64,000 bases of DNA, taken from NCBI RefSeq assembly GCF_009677585.1, contig NZ_WKYV01000016.1, positions 1 to 64,000 on the forward strand, given 5' to 3'. This document shows, piece by piece, positions 17,108-25,343 of the stretch. Under the pieces are notes generated by a model, which was not told the origin of the DNA, did no database searches, and was given only the letters and a program-made list of their open reading frames with translations. The position numbers and the translations under genes were made by a program. Position 1 is the stretch's first letter; each line of letters begins with the position of its first letter. The DNA comes from Lactonifactor sp. BIOML-A5 (GTDB lineage Bacteria > Bacillota > Clostridia > Lachnospirales > Lachnospiraceae).

Positions 17108-17362
17108 ATGAGAATACATATGAAGAGAAAAACGCGGAGATTTTTTATGTGGATATGGATTTTGGCAGCCAATTTCTTTTGGGCATTTGCACTTATCACT
17201 ATTAGTTATTCCTGGGGATATGATCAATGCGCCATTGATGGGAACATCGCATATTTTAGCCACCCGGCATATCTTAATATTATAAATGGTATCCCCTGGC
17301 TTTTAGGCACACTTGTGTTTGGCGGTTTAGGGATTCTGTTTTACCGGAAAAGTAATATATAG
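17108..17362 (+). CDS. Small two-helix membrane protein
   Basis: An 84-residue protein with a basic start (MKRKTRRFF), a first membrane segment (WIWILAANFFWAFALITI) and a second near the C-terminus (WLLGTLVFGGLGILFY). The roughly 30-residue loop between them would lie outside if the positive-inside rule holds. No ribosome binding site of normal spacing is seen for ATG 17108 or for ATG 17120. Family not recognised. It lies between the 169-residue orphan and the HEPN-like gene, with which it may be cotranscribed (22 bp apart). Confidence 0.5.
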   Translation: MRIHMKRKTRRFFMWIWILAANFFWAFALITISYSWGYDQCAIDGNIAYFSHPAYLNIINGIPWLLGTLVFGGLGILFYRKSNI

Positions 17363-17384
17363 AAGCAAAAGATAAGGGGGATAA

Positions 17385-18122
17385 ATGATATACATAAACA
17401 GTATAGCAGATATGATAGAATTCATCAGAGCCTGCGACAAATATGAATTAGACTGTGCATCATCCATTAACTTTAGGATGCCAAATTACGAGATTTCGCC
17501 AAAAGAATTTTTAGAGTTTGCAGATATAGATTTAAGAGACACAACGGTTAAAGGGAAGGTGGGAGCAGTTTCGAATCTGAAAAGGGCGCTGGATTGCCAG
17601 CTGGATATGTTTTTTGAGGCTGTCAATATCAAAAGTATCTTTGACAGCAAAAATCTCAAATTCAGTAAAAAGATACAATTTCTATCGGATATAGGAATGC
17701 TTCTCACCAACGCAATGAACAAACTTAATACCATCAGAAACAGAATGGAACATAATTATCTTGTCCCGACAATTGAAGATTTAGAGGTATATTATGAGAT
17801 GGTGTGGAACGTGATTGAGATCATTAACCTAAATGTGCATATAATGAAAATGGGAGAAATCAGGTATGTAGCAAGTGCAGGGCAGGAGAAGTTTTATGTG
17901 GAAAATGGGTATGATATCTCCCAAAGAAGTTTTTGGTTTAAAATTACTCAGAGAAAAACCAGAGATACAAACAGCATAATCAAATCCTTGTATAAGCAAG
18001 ACGACTATACAGAGTATGTCAGGGCATTCCAGGTATTCCGATGCAATATAGACTTTTATGACAGTGATAATGCGAAGGAGTATAAAAAGAGATTAAAAGA
18101 AATAAGTCTTATTGATATATAA
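17385..18122 (+). CDS. HEPN-like domain protein (hypothetical)
   Basis: A 245-residue, mainly helical, soluble protein. The central part (about residues 65-150) looks like a HEPN bundle: a helix LKRALDCQLDMFFEAVN, then NKLNTIRNRMEHNY with the R-x4-H pattern, preceded by N, that defines the RNase active site of many HEPN toxins, then a long helix EDLEVYYEMVWNVIEIINLN. HEPN domains occur in toxins, Abi systems and CRISPR nucleases, where they cut RNA. The RBS GGGGG lies close before the ATG. There is no obvious antitoxin beside it, although small membrane proteins flank it. HEPN is my motif reading and the function is unproven. Confidence 0.55.
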   Translation: MIYINSIADMIEFIRACDKYELDCASSINFRMPNYEISPKEFLEFADIDLRDTTVKGKVGAVSNLKRALDCQLDMFFEAVNIKSIFDSKNLKFSKKIQFLSDIGMLLTNAMNKLNTIRNRMEHNYLVPTIEDLEVYYEMVWNVIEIINLNVHIMKMGEIRYVASAGQEKFYVENGYDISQRSFWFKITQRKTRDTNSIIKSLYKQDDYTEYVRAFQVFRCNIDFYDSDNAKEYKKRLKEISLIDI

Positions 18123-18140
18123 TGATAGAGGAGAAAACTG

Positions 18141-18377
18141 ATGAGAGAATTTGCAGCAGCAGCCCTTCCCTGGATTGTCATTGGAATAGCAGTTGCCGTT
18201 CTTTTGGCATACAGAGGGAAGAAGAAGGGTGAGTATGAGACTTGTATGACAGAGGGGATGTGTATTGGAATGTGTATCGGAACCGCAATCGGCAGTTCAG
18301 GAATCCTTGATTTAGGATTGGGCATAAGCCTGGGGATGCTGTTGGGGGAATTGGCCGGTATGAACATCAAAAAATAA
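18141..18377 (+). CDS. Small glycine-zipper membrane protein
   Basis: A 78-residue protein of a type often seen in Lachnospiraceae. It begins MREFAAAALPW with a first membrane helix (IVIGIAVAVLLAY), followed by a basic KKKGEYE turn and a glycine-rich second segment (GMCIGMCIGTAIGSS, then GLGISLGMLLGELAG) with GxxxG spacing. Start ATG 18141 with GAGGAG 12 bases upstream. Function unknown; glycine-zipper helices pack in membranes and can oligomerise. It is 18 bp downstream of the HEPN-like gene. Confidence 0.7.
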   Translation: MREFAAAALPWIVIGIAVAVLLAYRGKKKGEYETCMTEGMCIGMCIGTAIGSSGILDLGLGISLGMLLGELAGMNIKK

Positions 18378-18421
18378 AAACGGCATGATAAGGGGTATCA
18401 TGTTAAGATGGGCGGTATGAT

Positions 18422-18904
18422 ATGAGGATAGAGATTGAATTAGCGTATGATAACAAAGAAGAGGTACAGGCTCTTTTTTCAGAATACACGCAGATGCTGA
18501 AGCGTATGGAGCCTGATATGGTCAGGTGTCTGGAACATCAGGATTACAGCAGGGAAATTTTACATCCTGAGGATAAGTACGGGCTGCCCCAGGGAAGACT
18601 CTATATTGCATGGGTGGACGGTAAACCGGCAGGGTGCATAGGAATGCACAAATTTAACGAAAACAGTTGTGAAATGAAACGACTATATGTAAAGCCAGAG
18701 TACCGGGGCCGTAAGCTTGCCAGCTTGCTGATAGACAAAATACTGGAGGATGCAAGGGAGATAGGTTATCGGGAGATGGTGTTAGATACCATGACATTTT
18801 TAGATGCCGCAATTTCCTTATATCTGAAATATGGATTTTGTGAAACAGAGGCCTACTATGAGAATCCCGTGAAGGGTGCGGTCTATATGAAACTGGAGCT
18901 GTAA
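18422..18904 (+). CDS. GNAT family N-acetyltransferase
   Basis: A 160-residue single-domain GNAT enzyme. The acetyl-CoA binding motif A appears as MKRLYVKPEYRGRKLASLLI (R-G-R-K-L-A fits Q/RxxGxG/A) and motif B as ISLYLKYGFCETEAYYENP. Such enzymes acetylate amines on small molecules or protein N-termini; the substrate is unknown. The RBS is weak (GGGCGG before ATG 18422). It is closely followed by the Imm-5-like gene with only 40 bp between, so they may form one unit. Confidence 0.85.
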   Translation: MRIEIELAYDNKEEVQALFSEYTQMLKRMEPDMVRCLEHQDYSREILHPEDKYGLPQGRLYIAWVDGKPAGCIGMHKFNENSCEMKRLYVKPEYRGRKLASLLIDKILEDAREIGYREMVLDTMTFLDAAISLYLKYGFCETEAYYENPVKGAVYMKLEL

Positions 18905-18944
18905 AGTGAAATCACAGGAGCGAAATCATCCAGAAGGAGTAAAT

Positions 18945-19472
18945 ATGAGAAAACTAAGAAAGATGCTGGGAGATATAACGGATCCTTCTGTTGTATCGCT
19001 CATGAGATTGATTGAAACCCAGAGCAAGGCTACCTTATCCGGATGGGCGGTAGATTACGCAGAGAAGCACTATCTGGGGATTTACCAGAAGGTGTATGCA
19101 GATGAACGCAGACTGCAGGAGGCAGTTTCCGGAATGAGGGAATATCTGGACGGGAGCAGAAAACAGAAGGACTTAAAGCCGCTTCTGCAAGCTGCCGTGC
19201 AGGCGGCACAGGAGGCAGAGGATAATCCCCCGGCACAGGCTGCTGCCCGGGCGGTAGCGACAGCCTGCAGAACGGTCCAGTCCCCTGCCAGTGCACTGGG
19301 GTTTGCTTTTTATGGGGCAGCGGCGTCTGCCTACGAGAAGGCAGGACTGGTAGAGAGCCAGGAGGTGTATGATGCGCTGGCTTCTAATGAACTGGTACAA
19401 ATATTGGGATCTCTCAGGGAGATCGCTGTATCTGGTGAGAAAAATCCGGTTACGATTAAGTGGAACTGCTGA
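18945..19472 (+). CDS. Imm-5-like putative immunity protein
   Basis: A 175-residue helical protein that resembles the Imm-5-like family of predicted immunity proteins. Conserved segments are MRKLRKMLGD, IETQSKATLSGWAVDYAEKH, EAEDNPPAQAAARAV and the C-terminal NPVTIKWNC. Such proteins are predicted to neutralise polymorphic toxins, but many occur alone. ATG 18945 is chosen because AGAAGGAG lies six bases upstream; an upstream GTG at 18906 has no RBS. No partner toxin is visible in the window. It is convergent with the FUSC gene, one base away from its stop. Confidence 0.75.
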   Translation: MRKLRKMLGDITDPSVVSLMRLIETQSKATLSGWAVDYAEKHYLGIYQKVYADERRLQEAVSGMREYLDGSRKQKDLKPLLQAAVQAAQEAEDNPPAQAAARAVATACRTVQSPASALGFAFYGAAASAYEKAGLVESQEVYDALASNELVQILGSLREIAVSGEKNPVTIKWNC

Positions 19473-19473
19473 G

Positions 19474-21231
19474 TCAAGGTACGGTTTTTAGGAGCACATG
19501 ACCTGACTCAAAAGGCGGGGCATCCGCACGCTCTGCGATGAGTTTTCTGTGAGCGATGCGCAGTTCTTCCTGATATTTAGCCAGATATGCGGGAAACTCT
19601 TTCCATTTCTCCAGGGAAGCATTCTGGATTAACTTTTCTTCCTGCATATGGGCCTGGATGACCAGATGATAGTAGAGCTGAGGGTCTATCTGGTCTGCCC
19701 GGCATACCTTTGTGAGAAGTTCTGTAATTGCCTTATATTTCTCCCAGAGCTGATTGGTTGCTTTTGCACGGTGATAGGGAAAAAGCAGGCAATTTATGAT
19801 ATAGCCGATAGCTGCACCGGCGAGAATATATCCGAGCCGGATGAGGAAAATACCGCCCACTGCCTGAAAACCAAAGGCATTCATGAACACAGCTCCCCCC
19901 AGGGCACCTACGGTGGAGCAGGCAAAGGTTTCCTTATAGTCAGTAAAGTAAAATGAAAGATAGCCCGACAGCATCATGGCAGCGGTGCGCCCTGCCGGGG
20001 AGGAAATCAGGGAATAGATAGCCACAGAGATCAGTCCGCCCAGTATAGTGGCGAAGATCCTGTTCTTGATCTTCTGGGGGACATCATCTGCATAGGGCAG
20101 GGAAACGGAGGCCAGGGTGAACAAAAGCCATCGTCCATGAGGCAGGGGGAGATACTGTACCGCCAGCACAGCAAGGGATAAAAGCAGTGCTGTCCGAAGG
20201 GCATAGATGGCACGCATAGGACTCAGATCAATGGCAGACTGCAGCCGTATTTTAAAAGAGAGGGCGGATTTGCGGAAATGGACTCGCCCCTGGGGATCTG
20301 TCATATGAAGCAGCCTGTCACGGATATAAAGGAGGATATTGTTAAAAACCCGGGCTGTTTTTTCATCTGTCAGTTCAGCCAAAACGGAGGGATCCAAAGC
20401 AGGGATCTCAGCGCGTTCCTGCAGGATAAACGCATGAAATTGGCTCAGCTGTATATCGATGCAGTGCAGAAATTCTTTATTCTGGGGGGACGGGCTGGAG
20501 GAGAGTTCATGTATCAGTATGGCCAGCTGTTCCAGCCCCCGTCCGGCGGCAACCATGGAATAACTGGAGTCAGAGATACAAAAGGCTTTTTTTCTTCTCT
20601 CGTATACTGTCTGACTTAACCGGCACAGCTTACTTCGCATACCCGGCAGATCCGGCTCATGTGTAAGGTTTTCCGTATTACTGGAAATAGTGCTGCGGAT
20701 ATCCTCAATCATTTCACTTAACACATCTCTGGCGGTTTCAGCCACTCGCTTTCTTCCCATGATCCACTGATACAGCATGATAGATACAGCTCCAACCAGC
20801 ATCCCCAGAATCCGTTTGGGAAGCTGAGAAGCTGTAACAGGTGAAATAAAAACCAGAAACAGATACGACAGAATATAAGGAAAGTACATGTGACTGGCAT
20901 ACTCATATGTAAAGGCGTACAAAATCATGAGAAGTGTGGCAAAATTAATGAGAAAGGATAAAGGCGCCGTGCAGGCAGTGACCAAATAGGCGGCAACGGC
21001 CATCCATACCAGGACCAGTGCCTGAAGAATAAAGTGTTTAAGGGGCGCGGCTGTCAGATCCCGTACCATGGATGCTGACATCATAATGGTGAAGATCACA
21101 CCGACAATTGAGTGTACAGGGCCAAATAGGATCTGAAAAATATTTACATATGCGATAATAAATAGAAAGCTGAGGGTGCTGAAACGGAAGTTTTTCCGGA
21201 TTCTCTCAGATAGTTTGGAACTGCATTTCAT
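19474..21231 (-). CDS. FUSC-type aromatic acid exporter family protein
   Basis: A 585-residue membrane protein with two hydrophobic blocks of about six helices each (residues about 20-155 and 345-470) separated by a soluble segment, the FUSC/YccS/aromatic-acid exporter layout. The second block contains LRTALLLSLAVLAVQYL and PYADDVPQKIKNRIFATILGG, with the conserved R-x3-T-x2-G that marks the family. It probably exports aromatic or other hydrophobic acids. The RBS AAAGGAGA lies 13 bases before the start. It is divergent from a MarR regulator with a shared 170-bp regulatory region, a classic arrangement for inducible efflux of phenolic compounds. Confidence 0.8.
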   Translation of the reverse strand: MKCSSKLSERIRKNFRFSTLSFLFIIAYVNIFQILFGPVHSIVGVIFTIMMSASMVRDLTAAPLKHFILQALVLVWMAVAAYLVTACTAPLSFLINFATLLMILYAFTYEYASHMYFPYILSYLFLVFISPVTASQLPKRILGMLVGAVSIMLYQWIMGRKRVAETARDVLSEMIEDIRSTISSNTENLTHEPDLPGMRSKLCRLSQTVYERRKKAFCISDSSYSMVAAGRGLEQLAILIHELSSSPSPQNKEFLHCIDIQLSQFHAFILQERAEIPALDPSVLAELTDEKTARVFNNILLYIRDRLLHMTDPQGRVHFRKSALSFKIRLQSAIDLSPMRAIYALRTALLLSLAVLAVQYLPLPHGRWLLFTLASVSLPYADDVPQKIKNRIFATILGGLISVAIYSLISSPAGRTAAMMLSGYLSFYFTDYKETFACSTVGALGGAVFMNAFGFQAVGGIFLIRLGYILAGAAIGYIINCLLFPYHRAKATNQLWEKYKAITELLTKVCRADQIDPQLYYHLVIQAHMQEEKLIQNASLEKWKEFPAYLAKYQEELRIAHRKLIAERADAPPFESGHVLLKTVP

Positions 21232-21257
21232 AGATCACGACATCTCCTTTAATACTG

Positions 21258-21304
21258 ATCATCATAAAGATGATAATTGACTTTAGCCTATAGTACTATA
21301 TAAT
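21258..21304 (+). promoter_or_regulatory. marR promoter and palindromic operators
   Basis: TTGACT (21277-21282), 16-nt spacer, TATAAT (21299-21304). A perfect 12-bp palindrome, TATAGTACTATA (21289-21300), sits between the two boxes, and a second dyad, ATCATC-ATAAA-GATGAT (21258-21274), lies just upstream toward the FUSC gene. Both are good candidates for MarR binding. Confidence 0.65.
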
Positions 21305-21401
21305 GGGAATAAGAAGTCATATAATAATGATAGTCATATTTTGTTTACTAATCTACAAGAATAGCATTTCCGGATGTATTTGTCAATGGGAGAAGGAGAA
21401 T

Positions 21402-21848
21402 ATGAAAACTGAAAAAGTATCAGAAGAATTTGTTCAAAACCTGCTTTCGGTACTGCCGAACTGGCATTCCAAGCTTGTGCGTCCTTTTAAAGATACACTG
21501 AACGGGGAGATGAGCCTGGAAACCTATTATTGTCTGGAGACTCTTAAAATTCAAGGCGCAGTAACTATGACGGAACTGGCCCATCTGCTCAAGGTCCCCA
21601 AGCAGCAGGTGACAAAGCTGGCAGAGAAGTTGAGACTGCATGGTTTCGTAGAGAGGGTATACAACGAGAAGGATCGAAGAGTCATCAGGCTTCGTCTGAC
21701 CCAGAAGGCAATTCTGTATCTGGACGAGTATCATCTTAAGAATACGGCATTTATCCAGAGCCTTGAGAACCAGCTGGATGCAGAGGAGCTGCGGAAACTG
21801 AATCAGGCGGTTGAGCTTCTGGGAGAGATACTTCCTAAATTAAAATAA
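21402..21848 (+). CDS. MarR family transcriptional regulator
   Basis: A 148-residue winged helix-turn-helix protein. The recognition region reads MTELAHLLKVPKQQVTKLAE, followed by the wing ERVYNEKDRRVIRLRLT with the D-x-R motif of MarR proteins. The start is ATG 21402 with AGAAGGAG five bases upstream; the longer frame from 21303 runs through the promoter. Divergent from the FUSC exporter, which it probably represses until an aromatic ligand binds. A perfect palindrome in its own promoter suggests autoregulation. Confidence 0.88.
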   Translation: MKTEKVSEEFVQNLLSVLPNWHSKLVRPFKDTLNGEMSLETYYCLETLKIQGAVTMTELAHLLKVPKQQVTKLAEKLRLHGFVERVYNEKDRRVIRLRLTQKAILYLDEYHLKNTAFIQSLENQLDAEELRKLNQAVELLGEILPKLK

Positions 21849-21904
21849 AATATATGTCACAAAACGTCTGCGCCTGGGTCTAATTTAATAGGAGGTAAAA
21901 AACT

Positions 21905-22768
21905 ATGAATAGAAATCAAAAAGAGACATCGGTACTGATAGATCAGGCTGTGGAGGGAGACAGAGAGGCGCTGGAGGCATTGCTGACTCAAGTGCAGGAT
22001 ATGATATTCAATCTGTCTCTGCGCATGCTGGGCACTGTGCCGGACGCGGAGGACGCATCCCAGGAAATTCTGATTAAGGTAATGACACACCTGTCGTCAT
22101 TTCGTAAAGAGAGCAGCTTTACTACCTGGGTATTCCGGATTGCCGTAAATTATCTCAAGGATTACAGGAAAAATATGTTTTCTCATCATCCTCTGAGCTT
22201 CGAAATATACGAGGAGGATATTGCAAGCGGAAGGGAGAAAGATATCCCTGATTTGTCCCAGGGGGTGGATCGTACAGTTTTAGAAGAAGAACTGAAAATG
22301 TCATGTACAAATGTTATGCTGCAGTGTCTGGATCGGGAAAGCAGATGTATCTATATTCTGGGAACTATGTTCCGGGCAGACAGCCGTATGGCGGGAGAGA
22401 TTTTGGGAATGACTCCTGAGGCATACAGGAAACGGCTGTCCAGAATCCGGGAAAGAATGGGAACCTTTTTGAGCGAATACTGTGGTTTATCCGGAACAGG
22501 AATCTGCAGCTGTAAAAAACGAACGGATTATGCCATAGCAACCCATCGTCTGCACCCGGAACAGCTGGAATACAGAGCTTTGGAACATACGGAAAGAGAC
22601 ATTATGCTGGAATGCAAAGAGGCGATGGAAAAAGTAGACGACTTGTCCCTGATCTTTGCAAACATGCCCTTTTACAGGACAAGCAGCAAAGCCAGCGAGT
22701 GGATGAAACGCTTTTTGAGGTCAGAGGAATTTAAAATTATCGCTGAAGCCGGGGAGGGATGCGGATGA
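21905..22768 (+). CDS. ECF-type RNA polymerase sigma factor
   Basis: A 287-residue sigma-70 family protein. Region 2 covers about residues 20-95 (DAEDASQEILIKVMTHLSSF, then SFTTWVFRIAVNYLKD) and region 4 about 130-185 (GEILGMTPEAYRKRLSRIRER). A C-terminal extension of about 90 residues follows, with a Cys-x-Cys (ICSCKK), unusual for plain ECF factors; it may be a sensor or regulatory domain. AGGAGGTAAA precedes the ATG. The stop overlaps the start of a DUF2461 gene (ATGA). No anti-sigma gene is adjacent. Target promoters are unknown. Confidence 0.82.
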   Translation: MNRNQKETSVLIDQAVEGDREALEALLTQVQDMIFNLSLRMLGTVPDAEDASQEILIKVMTHLSSFRKESSFTTWVFRIAVNYLKDYRKNMFSHHPLSFEIYEEDIASGREKDIPDLSQGVDRTVLEEELKMSCTNVMLQCLDRESRCIYILGTMFRADSRMAGEILGMTPEAYRKRLSRIRERMGTFLSEYCGLSGTGICSCKKRTDYAIATHRLHPEQLEYRALEHTERDIMLECKEAMEKVDDLSLIFANMPFYRTSSKASEWMKRFLRSEEFKIIAEAGEGCG

Positions 22769-23448
22769 ATACAAAGCTGATACTGGAATATCTGAGGGAA
22801 TTGGAGGAGAATAACAGCAGAGAGTGGTTCCATGGGCACAAGGAGGAATATCAGGCCGCAAATGGAGAATTTCTAAAACTGATTGAGGCTTTTATGCTGG
22901 AGCTGGGCAAAGAAGATGCCGGAATCCTGGACTGCGAGCCGGGAAAACTCACCTTTAAGCTGGTAAGGGATACCCGATTCAGCAAAGACAAATCCCCTTA
23001 TCTTCCTGCCTTCAGAGCTCATATCTCATCGAAAGGAAAGCTGCCGGTGCCGGTGGGGTATTACCTGATGATAAAACCGGGCTCTTCTTTTTTGGGGGGA
23101 GGATTATTTGCAGATATGTTTAAGAACGCCACCCAAATGGTAAGACGCTATATTGCAGAACATGGTGAGGAGTGGCAAAGTGTTCTGGACGTGCCTGAGT
23201 TCCAAAGGTATTTTCAGGTCAAAGGGACTGCTCTGAAAAATGTTCCCCAGGGATTTGAGAAGGACCATCCCCAGGCAGAGTTCCTGAAATACAAAAGCTG
23301 GTATCTGGAATACCCTATTCCGGATAAGGAGTTAGAAGACGGAGAGGCGTTTTTTCAGAGAGCACTGGAGAGCTACAGAGTTATGAAACCCTTTAATTCG
23401 TTCCTGAACAAAGCTTTGAAGGAGTTTGAAATGCCTGCCCGACCGTAA
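22765..23448 (+). CDS. DUF2461 family protein
   Basis: A 227-residue protein of the DUF2461 family (TIGR02453). The N-terminal NNSREWFHGHKEEYQAAN, then KLVRDTRFSKDKSPYLPAFR and the PVGYYLMIKPGSSFLGGGL core are the family hallmarks. The function of the family is not established. The start ATG 22765 overlaps the sigma factor stop (ATGA) with GGGAGGG ahead, so the two genes are translationally coupled. Confidence 0.85.
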   Translation: MNTKLILEYLRELEENNSREWFHGHKEEYQAANGEFLKLIEAFMLELGKEDAGILDCEPGKLTFKLVRDTRFSKDKSPYLPAFRAHISSKGKLPVPVGYYLMIKPGSSFLGGGLFADMFKNATQMVRRYIAEHGEEWQSVLDVPEFQRYFQVKGTALKNVPQGFEKDHPQAEFLKYKSWYLEYPIPDKELEDGEAFFQRALESYRVMKPFNSFLNKALKEFEMPARP

Positions 23449-23504
23449 GGGGAGTAAATATCTTTTCTGATATCGTTTCATTTTGTTTCGTATCCACGCA
23501 TTCA

Positions 23505-23534
23505 TTGACATAAGATCATTGGACATGATAAAAT
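23505..23534 (+). promoter_or_regulatory. Probable guaB promoter
   Basis: TTGACA (23505-23510), 18-nt spacer, TAAAAT (23529-23534), about 110 bp before the guaB start. I looked for a purine riboswitch in this leader and did not find its conserved core. Confidence 0.55.
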
Positions 23535-23646
23535 AAACTATTATTTACCCATCATGAAAATGGTAATATGTGGGTTTTACAGGGCGGAACGATGTGATAC
23601 ATGTGTGGGCGGAAAAGAAAACGGCAGTTAGAAAAGGAGGAACAAC

Positions 23647-25140
23647 ATGGCGTTTTATTATCAGGAACCATCCAGAACATTCAGCGAATATCTTTTAATT
23701 CCGGGGTACTCTTCTACAAAGTGCATTCCCTCGGAGGTTAGGCTGAATACACCCTTAGTGAGGTATGAGAAAGGCACAAAACCGGCGTTATCCATAAATA
23801 TCCCGCTGGTTTCTGCGATCATGCAGTCCGTCTCTGATGACAGGCTGGCTGTGGCCCTTGCACAGGAGGGCGGCTTATCCTTTATTTACGGTTCCCAGTC
23901 GGTTGAAAGCCAGTCGGAAATGGTAAGGAAGGTAAAAAAATACAGGGCGGGATTTGTGGTAAGTGACTCTAACGTATCTCCTGAGATGACTCTGCAGGAT
24001 GTGCTTGATATCACAGAAAAAACCGGGCATTCCACTGTAGCGGTAACCTCAGACGGCAAACCGGGAGGGAAACTTCTGGGGATTGTAACCAATAAGGACT
24101 ACAGGGTCAGCCGGATGGGACCGGATACCAAAGTGGGAGATTTTATGACCAGGTTTGAAGATCTGGTGTATGCGGATGAGGAGACCAGTCTGAAGGCCGC
24201 CAACGATATTATCTGGGAACATAAAATCAACTGTCTGCCCCTGGTGAATAAAAAACAGGAGCTGGTCTATCTTGTGTTCAGAAAGGATTACGACACGCAC
24301 AAGAAGAATGAGAACGAATTAATAGACGGTTCCAAGAGGTATATGGTTGGAGCAGGGATTAACACAAGGGATTACAAAGAGCGGGTGCCCGCGCTTCTGA
24401 ATGCCGGAGCGGATGTTCTTTGCATAGACAGCTCGGAAGGGTTTTCCGAGTGGCAGAAGATTACCATTGATTATATCAAGGAGACCTTTGGCCCTGAGGT
24501 GAAGGTAGGGGCCGGCAACGTAGTGGATGCGGAAGGATTTCGTTTCCTGGCAGATGCGGGCGCTGATTTTGTCAAGGTAGGAATCGGCGGCGGAGCGATC
24601 TGTATTACCCGGGAACAGAAGGGAATCGGCCGGGGACAGGCCACTGCCTTGATTGAGGTGGCTAAAGCCAGGGATGAGTATTACGAAGAAACAGGTATCT
24701 ATATTCCTATATGTTCCGATGGGGGCATCGTACATGATTATCACATCACTCTGGCGTTGGCTATGGGGGCTGACTTTATTATGCTGGGAAGATACTTCGC
24801 CAGATTCGATGAAAGCCCCACGAAGAGAGTGAACATCAACGGGAGCTATATGAAAGAGTACTGGGGTGAGGGAAGCGCAAGGGCAAGAAACTGGCAGAGA
24901 TATGACATGGGCGGAGATAAAAAGCTATCTTTTGAGGAAGGTGTAGATTCTTTTGTGCCATATGCCGGCAGCCTGAAGGACAATGTGACACTGACCTTAT
25001 CTAAGGTGCGATCCACTATGTGTAACTGCGGAGCGCTTACCATACCTGAGCTTCAGAGTAAGGCTAAAATCACTCTGGTATCCTCAACGAGTATTGTTGA
25101 GGGCGGGGCCCATGATGTTATGCTGAGAGATAAGAGATAG
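23647..25140 (+). CDS. guaB: IMP dehydrogenase
   Basis: A 497-residue enzyme that oxidises IMP to XMP with NAD+, the first committed step of GMP synthesis. The (beta/alpha)8 barrel is split by a CBS pair at about residues 100-225. The catalytic loop reads [17 protein letters not shown], with the active cysteine in place of the more usual GPGSICTTR, a variant found in Clostridia. Phosphate-binding [20 protein letters not shown] and the C-terminal [12 protein letters not shown] flap are present. AAAGGAGG lies eight bases before the ATG. It has its own promoter and terminator. Confidence 0.92.
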   Translation: MAFYYQEPSRTFSEYLLIPGYSSTKCIPSEVRLNTPLVRYEKGTKPALSINIPLVSAIMQSVSDDRLAVALAQEGGLSFIYGSQSVESQSEMVRKVKKYRAGFVVSDSNVSPEMTLQDVLDITEKTGHSTVAVTSDGKPGGKLLGIVTNKDYRVSRMGPDTKVGDFMTRFEDLVYADEETSLKAANDIIWEHKINCLPLVNKKQELVYLVFRKDYDTHKKNENELIDGSKRYMVGAGINTRDYKERVPALLNAGADVLCIDSSEGFSEWQKITIDYIKETFGPEVKVGAGNVVDAEGFRFLADAGADFVKVGIGGGAICITREQKGIGRGQATALIEVAKARDEYYEETGIYIPICSDGGIVHDYHITLALAMGADFIMLGRYFARFDESPTKRVNINGSYMKEYWGEGSARARNWQRYDMGGDKKLSFEEGVDSFVPYAGSLKDNVTLTLSKVRSTMCNCGALTIPELQSKAKITLVSSTSIVEGGAHDVMLRDKR

Positions 25141-25158
25141 AATAGAATAATTGTATCT

Positions 25159-25194
25159 AAAGGCGTCAGAGCACACATGCTCCGGCGCCTTTTT
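25159..25194 (+). terminator. Terminator after guaB
   Basis: AAAGGCG (25159) pairs with CGCC-TTT (25186-25192), with an inner AGAGCA/TGCTCC-like pairing, followed by TTTTT. Confidence 0.8.
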
Positions 25195-25343
25195 AAACGA
25201 AAATATTTTCGTGAAATGAAATTCTTGTGGGTGAGGGGATAATCTAGTACAATGGAAAGAGCAAACGCTTTGTTGTAAATATTCGGGTATTATCTCGGAA
25301 GTGGTCTGTGATTCAGAGAAAAGTATGAGAAGGAGCATTGGTT

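Noticed and set aside
23455..23646. A purine riboswitch upstream of guaB
   Set aside because: The conserved three-way junction core (TATA...loop sequences) could not be found; only a promoter is supported.
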